Positions 1-15,200 of a stretch of DNA of 64,000 nt are shown here, in pieces. The stretch lies in contig WBMZ01003461.1 of the NCBI GenBank assembly GCA_013400975.1, positions 1 through 64,000 of the forward strand, written 5' to 3'. The notes beneath the pieces are model-generated. The model saw only the letters and a list, made by a program, of their open reading frames with translations, did not search any database and was not told the origin of the DNA. Source of the DNA: Atrichornis clamosus. Lineage: Eukaryota; Chordata; Aves; Passeriformes; Menuridae. The stretch's first letter is position 1, and the number at the start of each line of letters is the position of its first letter. The translations under genes and the position numbers were made by a program.

Positions 1-240
1 GGGCAGGGCCGGGCCGGGCCGGGGGTGCTGCGGTGCTGACGGCTCCTTCTCGCCTACCCCGCCAGTGCCGCAGCTGCTCTACGGAGGGAAGCTGGATTTC
101 CTCGTCTTCGATTACCTCTCCGAGATCACCATGTCGCTGCTGACGGCTGCCAAGGCCCGGTCTCCCGTAAGTAGAGCCGGTGCACGGCCCTAGCGTGCCG
201 GGCTTGGTCGGGGTGGGTGCGCTCTGGTGCTTTCCGACCT
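1..240. promoter_or_regulatory. GC/CpG-rich 5' region of the AtuA-family gene
   Basis: The first 240 bases are GC- and CpG-rich, unlike the AT-rich introns that follow, and start with a G-rich tandem run (gggcc units, positions 6-25). This looks like the 3' shoulder of a promoter CpG island whose transcription start lies upstream of the window. Positions 1-65 are the end of an intron. Confidence 0.55.
66..166 (+). CDS. AtuA-family gene, first visible coding exon
   Basis: The acceptor is ...ccccgccag and the donor is gtaagt. The exon begins in phase 1, with TG completing a Val codon begun upstream, and encodes residues 1-34. These include the conserved stretch [20 protein letters not shown], which is typical of the beginning of the AtuA domain. 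The start Met and roughly 20-40 earlier residues should lie in an upstream exon. Confidence 0.85.
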
Positions 241-3200
241 CCCGAGATCTCCTTCAGCCCAGATCGCGCCCGAAGTGTGTTTAAGACATGTCTGGTTACA
301 GGGACACGATTCCTTTCGTGTACTTCTTACTTGCATGTATTTATTTGCATCTGTTCAGTTTCATATAGTTTGAAGCATTCATGTCATTTTTCCATGGTAT
401 TACCCAGACATTTTGAGAGGTAGTTGTTGCCTGTTTTCTCTGTTAACCAAGGAAAGGGGTTGGGGAGACCTACCCGTAGGAAATGGTAACAGCTCTTAAT
501 TTCAGGTTTTAGGTTACACTCCGGATTTTGTCTCTACTGCCATGGCTCCCTATATAAAGGATATTCACAGGAAAGGTATGCTGCTCCTTGCAAGAATTTG
601 TATGCTTATTAAGTACACTTGCATATGAAGACAGGTTGAGAGAGTTGGGGCTGTTCAGTCTGGAGAACGGAAGGCTCTGGGAAGACTTTACAGCGCCTTC
701 TAGGACATAAGGGGGCCCGACAAGATAGCTGGAGAGAGGGACTTCTTAGAAGGACATGTAGTGTTAGAACAAAGGGGAATGGCCCTAAGCTGAAGGGAGG
801 GTAAATTTAGATTAGATACTAGGAAGAAATTTTTTACTGTGGGGGTGGCGAGGCACTGGAACTGATTGCCCAGAGAAGTTGTGAATGCCCCATCCCTGGA
901 AGTGTTCAAGGTCAGGTTGGATGAAGCGCTGAATAACCTGGTCTAGTGAAAGATGTCCTTGCCCTCAGCAGGAGGCTTGGAACTGGGTGATCTTTAACTC
1001 AGGTCCTTTTAATCCGGACCATTCTAGGATTCTATGAAAAATCTCATTGTAATTGATGTGAAGTACAGGTCTGATGATGAAGTTTAAATTGGGTTGATTT
1101 AAAATATTTACTATAATTGTAAATATATATACGTATTTGCACATATTTCTTACGGTAGCTTTAATTTGTGAATGGAAGATTGCTTTACAGATGTTTTAAA
1201 AAATGTGAGATCTAGATGTTTTTGATGTAATTTAAGTTTTTCAACATTCCCTTATAGTTCTACAATATTACTTTTCAATCACTCTTTAAATTTACATTGG
1301 TAAAGCTTCACATTGTCTAATACTGTTCCTGTAGATGGGGCTCAGTCCTGTCTGGCTACCTCATTATATGTGTCTTTCTGGTCACTTTCTCTTTCCGTTC
1401 ATAAAGAATAGATGAGAAGTCTCTATAGCAGTTATTTTTCTGTAAACAACTTTGTATTGGCTTATTCTGTTCCTTTCAGAGGTTAAATGTGGTTCATATT
1501 TTAATGTGGTTTTAGTATTTTGCTTGATTGATTGTCTTCCACCTTGCAAAGGTGACACCTTGCCTGTGTTTCAGCACACTTTAAGTTTTTAAAACACAGA
1601 TGATTGATTGTTGATACTGCTGAACTTAATTTGTCTTTTAAAATTTTTTTTATTAGGTGTTCGTGTCATCAGTAATGCTGGTGGAATTAATCCACTTGCT
1701 TGTGCAGCTGCCCTTCAGGAGGTGGCAAAGAGAGCAGATGTTGATTTGAAAATAGCTGTTGTTGCTGGAGATGATCTGATGAGTGAGGTAAACCTTGGTA
1801 GCACGAGTCTATATAGCATGAAGATGGCCTTTACTGTCCCATAGGAACTTACTTTGTATATCTTTATGCAGTAGTCTTCTACTATCAAAAGCATTGTTCC
1901 TTCATTTTCTTTTAATTTTTTTAGTGCATGAATACAGTTTTTGGTATGTCTTATGTTAAGTATATGGTGGGAGTGAATTTTGTAAGCTTGTGGAGCTGCT
2001 GTTTAGCTTTTTGAAGGGAAATGTGAATCAGCTGTAAGGTCTGGCTGCTTTTCAGGAGAAGGTAGTATGTGCTGTTACTCATTGCTTCTGTCTAAACTAG
2101 ATAATCGTGCAAGTTAATTGTTTTAAATATGGTGTAGCTACCATGTGTTTAAACATTTATCCCTTCTAGCTCTTTTTTAGTAGCTTATGGGCACTTCCTG
2201 ATGTTACTTTGTTTACAGGTGGCTGGTTTTCTCTTTCTGAGTAGTTTACAGCCAGTAAGGTAATGCTAAGTGAGAAGATTGAAGTTTCAATATTTAAAAG
2301 CAATAAGAATAGAAAGATGAAGTACATGGGGGTTTTTTACTTAAAGAATTACACTTAACCTATGAAGTCTGCAAAAAAATGTTGGCCGTATCTGAAAAGA
2401 TACTGGGAAAACACTTTATACATTGATAGTGGTTAAGAGGGGAGAGGTTTGCAGTGTGTTTAAATCTCTGCCTGTAACTTGGAAAATTATTTATCTGCAT
2501 AGGATCTGTTACTCCTTACATGCTCTTGAATGTGGAAGATCATCAAGTAAGATTCTTTATTTGCAAATTATGTGCAGTGCTTGGACTTCCTTCTAAGAAA
2601 CTTCTGTCCTACTGAAGTTACTCTCTCTAGTTCCAGAATTTCAATACTGGTACAACAGTGAAATGGTCACTATTTGAGCTTATTATGGACATGTCTGATC
2701 TGAAATGCATTATTTTCTGTGCTGTTCTCAGTAAATAACTTACAGGAACAAAAAAGGGACAACTTCCACTGTTGATATGTGAAATGTGCTAAATTACACT
2801 AGAAAATGTTACTTGGAGGATTTCAGTCATTAACATAGAATACCAAATTAGTTCAGAGTGGCAGGTTTTTCAACACTTCAGATCCCACCTGTAAATTAGC
2901 ATTTACAATTTACATAGACATTGTGTCTGTGCTGTCAGTGTACCCTCAGTCCACTGGATTGCCCTGCTGCCTAATGCATGGCCAGAAACACCCACCCCCA
3001 CATACTCTCCTGGAAACACAACCTATTCTAAGCATCCTATGGAGCTGCAGGATTAGCCTCATTCTCTTGCCATGACACCATTGCAGTTATGGCAGACACA
3101 TTTCTGTTTGTAGGCTTTGATTTATTCAGTCCTAAAGCATTTAAAGACAATTCAAAGCCTAGGAAATACACCAGTTCACTGTAGTTGGTCATCTGCGAAT

Positions 3201-6200
3201 GTACTAGCATTCTTTAAAGACTGACTTAGTTTTCTGCATGCTGGAAAATTGTGGTTAAAAGTGTATCTAAGGCTTTTAACAATTCAACTGATTTGTACTG
3301 TTAATACTTTTAATAATTATACTTTGCTTAGAGCTACTATGAAGTGGATCTGTTGTTTGATACTAATGAACGGCTTGCAGTAGAAACTTCAAGATACTCA
3401 CAGCTTGGGTGTTCTGCTTGTTTTCTAACAGAAAGAGAACTTAAAAGGAGCTGGTATCACTGATGTAGAGAGTGGCAGACAATTTCCAGAGAATATTCAC
3501 AGCATGAACGTTTATCTTGGGTGAGTTATTTTAGCAAGTTGTATTTATTATGAACAAATAATTTTAACACATCAAGTGCAGGAATTTGTTTTGCTTTGCA
3601 GTTAGAACCACCTAGTTTTGCTTTGCAGTTAGAACACCTAGTGTATGAGGTTCAACTTTGAATTATTCAGGCAACCAGAAAAAAAAATGTGTTTGTAACT
3701 TGTAAATAAGTTTTAATGTACAATCAGTCGTGTAAGTTACAGCTCCTAAGCAATACAGCATCTGTGAATCCTTAGGTTTTAGGTCAAGCTGAAATAGGGT
3801 TAGTTTAATTACAACAATCATAAAAATGCTTTTTCATATGCTGAGTATGCTGTTGAAGCATGGAGTAGTTCAGAATGTTGTCACTAGAGAAGTGCATGTA
3901 TTTATGCTTGGTGTCTTTCTAAAGTCTATACTCACAGTCCCCTCTCATTTACATTAATCTTTATGTTAAAACTGCTGTGCTCTCTCTTTTATCATTATCA
4001 TTGCACTTTCTAAAATGCATCACTAGCAGATGGCAATGTATGACTGTACCTAACATGTAATTTTCTCTGTAAAACAATAACTTTTTATTAGATGAGTCTT
4101 CTAAAATTAGTCTTTAGTGTTTAGTATTGTTGCTGGATTTTCTGTTTGTTAGATTTTGACTTACAACATTTGCAGATCATGATGAACTGTAAATGGAACC
4201 TAAGAAATAATGTGTAAGATCTTTAATTGTGTAAAAGCATTCATTCCAATTCTTGTGGTTTCATGATTGCAAGCAATGCCAATCAAAGCAAAGAGGACGA
4301 AAGCAAGCTAGTATGAGGATGAGGCATTTAAAAAAAGCCATTGCCTTTGTCTCTGCTTCCTTAACAGATGCTAGAACAGCAGACTCTTGCTCTTGGTTTT
4401 GTAATAAAAGTAGTGTTTTGTTATGAACTCCTTAATCTCAGTTGCATTGCAGTGTAAAGCTATTACCAGCCTCCTAAATTAGTAATTTCCTAAGTTACAT
4501 TTTTCTTTGATGACATCAGCAGTGGATGTTTATTTGTAAAATAAATGATAAATTTATATATGCCTATAAAACGAGTCAACATCAGAGTGTATTGGGTGAA
4601 ATGTGTAAGTTCTGTAGGTACTGCACTGTTAACTGCCGACAGCTGATGATGCTTACACTTTGAGTCTTGACTCAAGTATGTAAACTCTATCTGAAAAATT
4701 TGCATTGGGCTATTTGTTCTAAAGTGTTTCTTCTGTCCTCCTCATTTGGGCTATTAAGAGTTCTGCGAACTGAATTCAGGTATGTTTTTAACAATAAAAG
4801 CCAAATGGCTTTATTTACTTTTTAAAGGCAGTTACAGTCTGTCAGTGTCCTGTGTATATGGAGAAACCCCATTTCTGCTTTTTACATGTTACAGTCACTT
4901 AACATTATGCCCAGAGATGTGAATTGTTTGTGTATGCTGTATATTTGCTTTTTGTTCGAGCTAATATCCTTTGGTTTGTGTAGCATTGGGGGGCAAAAAA
5001 AAAAAACATACTTACTGCATTTTACGTTTCCATCACTTGAAGAACTTCTGGATCTTATAACTTACCTCTATCTCTTGACAAAACCAGGGCTAATGATACA
5101 GAAACTGTAGAAAAACTTCTTTTGGCATTGTTCTTCAAGGGACACAGTTTACATGGTTTGGTTTTTTAAGGCTTCCTATTTCATGAAAACTAAAAGGATC
5201 TAGCAGATAACTTGAGTTCAGGCGCCTGGAGCTGTGCAGTCTGGTCAAGGCTTGCTCACTGAGGTGCATAAACCGAGCAGTTCACCTGAGTGAATATGTT
5301 CAAGTCTGACTAATTTTGAGTGGGAGAACTATTACTAACCAATCTAGAAAATCTGTTACCAGAATTTGTTCGAAAACAATGATTGTGCAGTGCTTTTAAA
5401 GTTGGACAATATTGCAAGTTCTAAAATCACTTAGGTAAATTGACCTGAAAGGTTTATAAGAGGAGGGCAAAGTCACTAGGCTTTCTCCAGGAAGAAAATT
5501 TGTCTATGTACATTCACCTACAAGTTAAATGAGTAGTGAATCTCTGAAAACCACTACTTTCTGTAATTGGTAATAAAATGTCCCTCTATGCACTTTGTTC
5601 AAGATGGTTTCTATGAACATCAAGGCAAGTGTTTCAGTTTTGTTATTTAGGTATCTGAATTTGACAGTGTTCTAATGACTGCTCTTTAAAATATTTTTCT
5701 TGTATATACACGACAGATCAGTTGTTAAAGTTGATTTTATTGATTTCCTAAGGGATTTTTAACCTGTGTGTGTCAGGGAACTATTTTTTAAATGATGCTT
5801 TTAAAAGTGAAAGTACTTACTGTTGTGTTTTATCATTTTCAGTGCAAGACCAATAAGCAGAGCTCTAGACCTTGGAGCTGATATTGTTGTGACGGGTAGA
5901 TGTGTTGACAGTGGGATTGTATTAGGACCACTCATTCATTCTGTAAGTACAAGTTAATTTCCATATGATAATGAATATATGCGAATAAATACTTAGCAGT
6001 GATTGTCAGACAGTTTTTGTTCCTTATGAAAATGTAGGTACTAAATTAAAAATAACAAGCATCTTTTTTTTTTTTTTTAATGTGCATGAAAAGTTGTCAG
6101 CTTCTAGTTCTAAATTTATAGCGGGAGTATTTGTTGACTTGTATACCATAAAGCTGGAAAGCATGGGTGAAGTTAAGGAAGTCTTACCCTGTTTCACCAG

Positions 6201-9200
6201 TATTTCACTCTTACCGTTTGTTCTGGGTTTTTTTCTCCGTCTTTCTTCAAAATGTGGTTTGCAAGGTTAAGAAACAAGTATATTTTTCTTTACCACAAGG
6301 TGTCGATAGTAGAGCTCACTTTGGTTGAAGGGGAGCACATGAGGTGGTCTAAAACACTGGGTTTTTTCAGTCAGTGGTTAAGCAGTTTTGTTTAAAGTAG
6401 TCAAGTTTCAATGCAGCATTTCTGAAATTCCTTGAAATTAAAAAAATTGTACAAGTAGGATATGTAGTTTTCTGAAGTATCTTGAATAGGTTTTCATGAA
6501 TTCTTGTGAATGACCACACACTGAAATATGGAAACTTTCTTTTGATGCATAATTTAAAAAAATAGGAGGGTATGCTTTCTAAGACATCATACTCCTCTGA
6601 TTTCATGTGTGCCAAATGTTGCCTAATTAATTTCCCATTAAGAATTTCCTTTATGACTTGTTACTTTATTCCTAGCTACTTCTATTCTCAAAATAAAGTA
6701 TGTTATGTACTCCAGAGAGACCTTACCTAATTTATTGAAAGGTTTTAGGAAGATTTCTGCAAAGTGCTAAATAAGAAACAGTTACTCTATTGCTTGCACT
6801 GGGTTGAAATCAGGGAAAATATTTTGGTTACAACTTCTAGTTAAGCAGAAGGCATTCTTCCAGTTTTGGCTGGAAGATGGATGACTGGTAGTACTCCAGG
6901 AATTGAGAATTTTCTAAAGTTGAAGAAACATAGTGGTTTGTTTATGTGACACAAGATAGGTGCTAGACTTTCAAATCTCTAGATTGTGCAGGTGTTAAGT
7001 AATATCGATGTTGCACTTTCAATTTTCTTTTGAAGGGGTATGGCTTTGAGAGTTTATGTTTATTTGGGTGTATTAAGAGGAAAACTGACAAGTGTCGGAG
7101 GTTTTTTTGCTAATTTGCTGTATAGGAACTCAAATCTACTTATAGTGCCTGCCAATTATGTTTGTTCATATTTCTACAGTTAAGTAAAAGTATATTCACT
7201 GCATTGTTACTCTAAAGAGTGAGCGTACCATGTGCCATTTTCTGTACTGTATAAAACTTGGATATATTTAAAATATTTGTGCTTTTCTTCTAGTTTGGCT
7301 GGAATAGAGATGAATATGACTTGCTGGCTGCGGGAAGGTAAATGACATAAGAAATTTGGTACATTTATATTTCATATCATAGTGTCAAGATACCAACTTC
7401 GTCAGCACGCAGTGATTTTTCATAATGTCATTGAATTAATTTAATGGTTTTGTCAGGTTTTGAGTTCTTTTTTTAAGGCTCACTTACTACTGTCACCTGG
7501 AATTGAAGTTCATTCTAGAAGCAGCTTAAAATAACAAAAGGAAGAAAGGATGGAAATATTTTCTTTAACAGCTTAGCTTTCTCTTTCTGTTCATTTAGTG
7601 TCAAGAGATGAAATCAGACCAGTGATTCCCAGCTTTTTCTGTCTGACCATCACTTGATAGTTGGATTTGTCACAGGTCTTGCTCTGAAAGATGCACAAAA
7701 ACAAGTTCAGTCAGAGGGCAGCATCCCAGTGTGGTTTTGTAGCTCAGTGTCAGTACTCCCATTTACAAATCCTAGTTATAGTCCTAAGGTTAGGAGTCTG
7801 ATGCAGAAAAGACAGGGTAAAACTATACCACCTAATTTAACATTCTGCATCATTTATCTGAATTGAAGTCGCCATAAAAATGAAGGACTACTATGATAAA
7901 TAGCCTGAGAACACTAGTGTTAATGTGCTTGAACCTCCTGTTGCTTGAGAATAAGTGTGGAGAGAAATTGAATTGGAGATGATAGAGATGAAGATTTTTC
8001 CCCATAATTCTGTTTATAGACTGTCACAATCAAAATTAGAAAATGGTAATATATAATCATAATACACTCTGTCCTTCACAATGGAAGTGAGATCTTTTAT
8101 CTCTGCATTTTAAAATGGGCTTTTGTCTACTTAGTTACATGCGGTGCAGACTGCTAAAATACTGAATTTAGATCAAGACTTGAAATGACCAAGGAAACTT
8201 GGTTTTAGGTGTTAGATAATCTTTTAGGTATTCTTTTTTGCAGGAAAATTCTTCATGTAAAAGTTAGTCCTTTGAACACCTATATTCATCTTTCAGAATC
8301 CCTTGTTATGCTTAACTCATAATTGTGTTAGATACTTATGGAGGAAAATAGCATGTTCTGTTATTTAGCTTTATTGCCATTGTACTATTGAATTTTACAG
8401 CTGGATTTGTGGAAATTATTTTTACATTATATTTAGTTACTTTAATGCCATTTTCCCAGTCTTGCAGGTCATCTCATTGAATGTGGTGCTCAGTGTACAG
8501 GTGGAATATTCACTGATTGGCACACAGTACCAGACTGGTAGGTAAACTTGATACCAGCATGCATGTTTGTAGTAGACCAAAGATGAGGTTTCCTACTTAT
8601 ATCTGTGTTGTGAAAACTGCTTCTACCTTACTGTTTTGGAGGAGGCAATATGGGCCTCTTGGTATTTTGCACCTCAGCATTACTTTTCTACAAGGTCTGT
8701 TCTCCCTACTGAAGTTTTACTTTTTGGTCAGACAGGGCCTTTCTTTTGTTACATTTAAAAGATTTTGGAAAAAAAAATTAGCCCTTGTATTTTTTATCCT
8801 TTTAGACTGTTCTTTCCTGATTCCTTTGTTATACTCTGCTTTTTGAAAAGATTTATTATTGACTTCCATGTATGATTGTAATGGAAAAGACCATATTGAT
8901 ATTTTGGATGCAGTTAGGTTAGTCTTCAGTTAGGTCAGAGTTGCCACCAGACAGTCACGAATTTTACATAATTTGCTTTGGTAGGAATGAATATGTGCCA
9001 TAGACCTGTCCTGCTGTATAATCTGATCAACACAAATGTGTTGAATGGTCAGGCCTTTCAAAAAGTTACACGTGTATCTTGTGTTCAGAGGTATTGAATT
9101 AGACTTTCACCTAGGTGTGTAGTTCAGTCTGCTGAGGGAGTCTTCTTTTAACCAACCTGTTTTTAAGAGAGTTTAAAAGTAGTTGGGGAATACGTTTTTG

Positions 9201-12200
9201 CATAGGACGAGTGGTTCTGGCTGCAGTTACTTCTGTGTTTCTTGGGATGAGAGGGAGGAATCTTGTCCTGTTGTGTTTAGTGAGAAAGGCAGTGCTTCTT
9301 TTATGTGAGGGAAGAAAGGGCTGAAGAGCAGCGGGGAGAGGTGCAGGACAGAAGAGTGCTTTTATACAGCGTGTTCCTGCTCCCAAGGCGCCTCTGGCCC
9401 AGGTGGATGAACCAGCAGGACTGTGCCCTGTGATCTGAAGAGCCTGAGGGCTGCCTGGACTTTTTCTTCTGCTTGTAGCGACTGCTTCTGAGTCAGTGCG
9501 ATTGTGAGAGATGTGTTCTGCTTCTCTGAGCTCCTGAACACTGCTGATTTAAAGGTGAATGTGTGTATGGCATTGAAAGAAAGAGGGTCAGACCTTTCTT
9601 CTCACCTGTTGGAGGGCTATGAGCCCTGAACAAACTGGACTCGCTCTTCACTGTTGTGTTTTACGGGAAATCAGATGAGAGAGTTCATAGTAACGAGGCA
9701 CTCCCTGCGGTTTGGAAATTTATAATTCCTATTCTGATGTCTCTCCCAATAATTTAATTATGCTGTATTGTGAAACTTCTTAAAGTCTTCTGTAACTGTG
9801 ACACCTTGCTTTATAAAAGAATGAAAGTAAAAAAAGAGAATACTAATTTTCTTACTAAAATGTTTGTCAGGTTTTTATTTTTAAGGATTTTTCTGTGAGG
9901 AATGTCAATCTGTCTTAATAAAAGAAAGGAAGTTTGAGTATATTAAGCTGTGAGCTACTGGAGTGGGAGTACTTAATTTTACAGATGAGCATATGGGAAT
10001 ATGCATAGCTAATGCTTTTGTTTCTGTAAAAATGACAGAACTTTGTCTAAAATCATAGTGGACTTGTGGGTTGGAGCTGACTGGTGCTGAATTGAATCTG
10101 TTAAAGGAAATAGAAGTTTAGCACCTGATACTGCTCTTTTACCTTGCCCCCGCTGGTATGCATGCGTACCTTGAAACCATACATGATTGTATTTGTGCTA
10201 ATATGACAGGTTTTTATTTACCTTCATTTTATGTCTGCTAAAGAATTAATCATGGTGCCTTAAAACTAGTTAGTTTGTTTTCAGATTTTAAGTCTTAGAC
10301 ATGTAATTGATGACATTCTTGAAATAAAGCAATGTGAGGCATCAGCCTGTATGATAAGCTCCCAGAACTAGTCAAACCCAACATTATGTGTGAGCTTTGA
10401 TTGTATGTTTGGACACGTAGACTGGAGATCCACCTCACTGACTGAAGTGGACTTTTGATCCAGCACGTCCATTTAGGATATGGGGAGAAGGAAGGCAGGG
10501 GGGAGACTAATTTGATAAATGTTAGTTTCCTGATAAACAGTTGTTTGCTATATTTAGGCCCAAATGAATGAAGGGGAAATACTGTGAAAGCTTTTGGGCT
10601 ACATAAAAATGTGTTTTGCATTTGATACATTTAGTAGTAACCTGTTCACGGCTTAAATTAAAGAATCTTGGTGGCATGGGGTTTTCGTTATTTAGACAGT
10701 CTGAATCTGTTTTCAGTGCATGCAGATAATGCATTCATAATAATATGGTAATTTGTAGTCTCAGTAGTGACCAAAACATGCCATACCTGCTGCCACTAAC
10801 ACTGTTATATTGCCAGTAGGTCAGCAGAGCTCTGACAGAGTTTGCAGAAGTTACTTGACTATGTCTATTAATGATTTCTCCCTCATTTAGAAAAAACATT
10901 TTTAGCTGTCTCCTGAAAATAAGCATGCATAATGTAGATCTCAGTAGATCATGGTGTCTGTGATACATAATGTTAAATCCAAACCAGCCCAACAAAGTCA
11001 GTAAATAGGAGGGAGAAGAAGCCAAGTTAAATCTATGTTTGTCGTTGATGTGCCTTTCACATACAAGTTTTCCACTGCCATGAGTGCATTCATGCAGCCA
11101 AGACCACTCACTGTTCTTGCAAACATGTTCTGGACCTTTATTAGTGCTTCAGAAAACCTTTCCCGTGCATATGTTCAGTCTGGTGACTGAACACTGGAGG
11201 GCAGCCTCTCTCCTCCTCACACCTTCCTGCAGAGGGTGGGCTTGGTTAACCTTAGACTTGGGTAATTTTTTTTACTGTCTTTGGGGTTTTCTTTCTCCCC
11301 AAGAACAGTAATCTATGTGGCTCTGCTGTCTTTGGCTGTTGAAAAAGGTGTGAGTGTACTGCTAAGAAGGGCTGATGGCTTGTAAACAAAACCCCAAGAA
11401 TTTAATGATGTTTCAGATTTATAAAGCTTACCTGTCTGTTGTTTATGCGTAAGCAAAAATAATTAACTATGTAAGCAAGAGTACTTTGATCTAAATAAAT
11501 CCAAGCAAGTTAGAGCTTACATTTTATGCATATACTATCATGTCTCAATGATAATTATTGAGGCGCTGGGTTTAATCCACTTTGTTCATCCAACATAGTT
11601 CAGTTGGTGGGTTTTGAGTGTTTTTTGTGGGGTTTTTCTTTGTTTGTTTTTCATTTTCTTGAAACGTTTGATGCAGATACTTCAGGAAACTCAATTCCAC
11701 TGCAAAAGGATATCTTAAATCTCAGGAATATTCATGTGGGTATATTGTGGCCATTTAATGGTTAGCTATTAAAACCCAAGTTATTCTTTCATTTTCTTTG
11801 GTGTCTCCATAAAGTAAGTTTTTAATGTAAAACCAGTGAAGTGCATGTTCTGCCTCATGACTCTCCAAGTTACTTTAGGTGATAGAAGCCAGACTTACTT
11901 GCTTTCTGTGTTGACATAAGGCACTGGGATTTCTTTAGTTGTGGTGCGTGTGTCTCCTTAATGTATTTGATTTAAAGGTGAGAATCTTGAAGCTGTAAGG
12001 TTTTGTCCAGTTTTCATGAAAACAGGTAGAGGAGAGAGGTGCTGTTTAGTTTTCCAGTGAGAAGGGGACTGCCTGACTCTCCTCTTTTGTGGATTCTCTG
12101 ATGTTTAGCAGAGAAAGTGCAAGAAACCATTGGTTCACAGTCTGTAGAAGACTAATGTGCATTCTTAAATGCTGATTTTAAGTGTTATCAAAAAAGGCAC

Positions 12201-15200
12201 TTAGTCCTTTTCTGTTGTTTGGGTAGTAATATACATCAGCAGATGGTCAGAAGTGATAATACATCACTGCTGCCTATTTAATGTCCAGTGCACAGCTTCA
12301 AATGGGGAATTCATGCAATGTGTCAAAATGAACTCTATTGCCAGAACTATATTGATAATGCACGGCTCTCTATTTAATTTCATTTATCCCCAGACATTGC
12401 TGTCTCTTGCTATTATTTAGTGCCAGTGGGTGATTAGTACATTGTTTTGTTTTGTTTTGAAATGCAGGAGAGAATAAACTAAGGCTGATCAGTAGAGTAA
12501 TCATTTTGAGGAGATGATAAACACTGACATTTTACCCTAAGCCAAGAGTGTACAATGGTTGAGACTGCATAATCCTCTGGCCTGGGATGACCAAAAGGGT
12601 AAGTCAATAGCTGTAGTCTTTTAAGGGCTGGATCCAGAGTTCTTAATTTGGGACTAGAACAAAATCCAGCATGCAAGTCCCAGTCAGCAGTGTGGAATGT
12701 TTTTTTTGTTTTCCTCTTTAACACCCCATCTATTCCAGGCAGCTGGTCTGATTAGCCTGAAATTGTCTGGCCATTAAAAGTTTAGATACAAGACATAGTC
12801 GGAAATGCCCTACTCAGAGGGGATAAGTGATACAATCATTAAGTTTTGCCTAAAGCAGAATTGCCTGTTAGGAAACATTTTGGTACCTACATGTAAAAGT
12901 ATGCTTATACCTTTACCAGTAAGTTTGTGCTGATCTTTCCTGACACATTATCAGTTTTGAACCTGTTGTCAAAACACTGCTAGAAGTGGCAGTGCTTCTG
13001 CTTTTTGCCTAATAGCATTCTGTTAAAATACATACCCAGGGAGTTGAGAAGCTTGGCTTAGAGCTCGCCTCGGCCTGACAGTCACTGAGTCACGTCCCAG
13101 GAAACTGCATTAGCTGTAAAGCTAAAAGTTCATTACCACAGCTTGCTTGGATCCTGGTTCAGTTCCATGTCACATGCATTACTGTGGCTTTTTTTTTTTT
13201 TTTTTTCCTCTCTTGCAGTATCTTTCCCTGCAAGTAAATGTACTACACAAACTGTCCCATCTCTCCTGTTGCCAGTAATCTCAGTCCAGCAGTAGTTGCT
13301 AGAATGAGATACTTGAGGGATTGGACATTTCATGAGGGAAGAAATACCAGTTCTGTCTCAAGTAATGTCTTTCTCCCTGAGCCAAAGTACTCGTCATGGA
13401 TTTTACTTTTCTTGTAATGCAAAAGGTGTAAGATGCATGGCTAAACAAGAAGAAGGGTTATCTTCATGGCTCCTCAGAGATTGAATAGTGCGTTGTCCCA
13501 GAGTAGACAGAGAGTAGATCTCTGCTTAGACAGTTCAAGTTAGCACCTGTGACAGGCCCGTAAACTGGAACATTTCTGAGAGCAAAACTGAAGAAAAAAC
13601 AGCATTTCACATAGGAAAAATGAATCAAAGAGTAAGTCATTGGCAGGCAGAGAACTGACTGGAGACTCAATTTCAGTCCTGATTGCTGTAAGAGTAGGTT
13701 GATGAGAAGGTGGCTTCAGCAGCAAAATCAATTCCATAATTTGGTTACCCCTGTGCTGTAGGTCTTCACAAAAAGACCTACTTGAGCTGTTAACTCCCAT
13801 CTGTCCCCAGTTTGGAGGAGTTTTCTGAGGTTTAATCTGAGCCTGGTTTCATTCAGTGCTCTGGTTTATTGGTTCATATAGTATATTTACTTGCTAAATA
13901 GCAAACATGCAACCCAAAATGGACCTTTTGGATTAAAGAATGGTAGTTCTTATCTTCTTTCACAAACTGATGTGTATTACTTGTGTATTTTAAGTGTGTG
14001 CTAAAAGAACTGCTCAAATATTTTAAAAGTAGTACTTGATAATTATCTCTAATACTGTATTTTGTTAATTTACATAATTTAATTAAAGTTAATGGTAGTA
14101 GTTCCCTGTCAGAAGTGTTTACATTTCTTGATATTGCTTCATCCTACATCAGGATTTTGCCACTAAACTGATGCAGTTCTTTTATTGTTGAAGGATGGCA
14201 CTTAGCCAATGTACCACTTTGGATGCTGTGACTGTAGTTGCTGCTGAAGTTCATAGTTCTGTGGTTTAACTCCCTTGCTACACTACACAAAATTTCAGCT
14301 TGGCTTTGGGTTATGGACAGCCTCAAGTTGGCATGCTCCCAGCAGAGCAGATGTTATATGGTGTGTAATCATTCAACAAAACCTGCTAGTGAATCAGGCT
14401 AAGAGTCACTACTTCCAGTGGAAGTGGTGGTCAGGGTGATGGTGTGGTCTTACAGTACCGGTGGTATGTGCTAGAATGTGCAGTCCAGGCAGCTACTGGT
14501 GCTAAAGAGCTCTTCATGCCAGGTTTAAGCAGCTGCCACTTGACTGAATCATGCCATAGGAGTGACAGACCAGTTTGTTTCCAAGCTGAAAATTAATTTG
14601 AAGTAATGTCTAAGCAGTTTCTAAAATACATTTTTCTCTTAAGCATGTATGTGTTAATGTGCGTTATTACTGGCATCTGCTATGAGATAGTATTGGATAT
14701 ATGCATTTTCCCAGTCATGCAGTTACAATGCAGGTAGAATCCAGGGGCTTCTTACTCAAATCAATGTCTTAATCTTACTCAAATCAGCCCTATGTTGTGA
14801 ATCGTTACGAAGCGAGGGAGGCTTTCAGAGCTGGCATGACCTGGGAGAACACACACCTTCTACAATTAACTGACAATTATACAGGAGAGTTCTTTGGGTG
14901 GTGGTGTACCCTGAGGGGGAAACAGTATTTGCCAGATTTTAACCACTGTAGGGGGTGAAACTTCTCAATTTGTCTTACTATTGTATTTGGGGTTTGTTTT
15001 TTAATGGTTTGGGTTTTTTGAGAGTGGAACTGGGGCAAAACGAAGTAGAATCAATGTTATTAGACTCAGTGGTTCAGAGGAGGAAGTTGAGTGTCTACAG
15101 TTCACTTCTTCCTTGAAAACAAAGATAGCTGGGGCGTAGGTGCAGGAACGTATCCTAAGAGTTGCACGTGCTGATGACTGAGATCAAAGCGGGCTGCAGC

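Noticed and set aside
8517..8846. 109-codon open frame overlapping exon 7 of the AtuA-family gene
   Set aside because: It is in a different frame from the exon, is rich in Leu/Phe from T-rich intron, and has no family motif.
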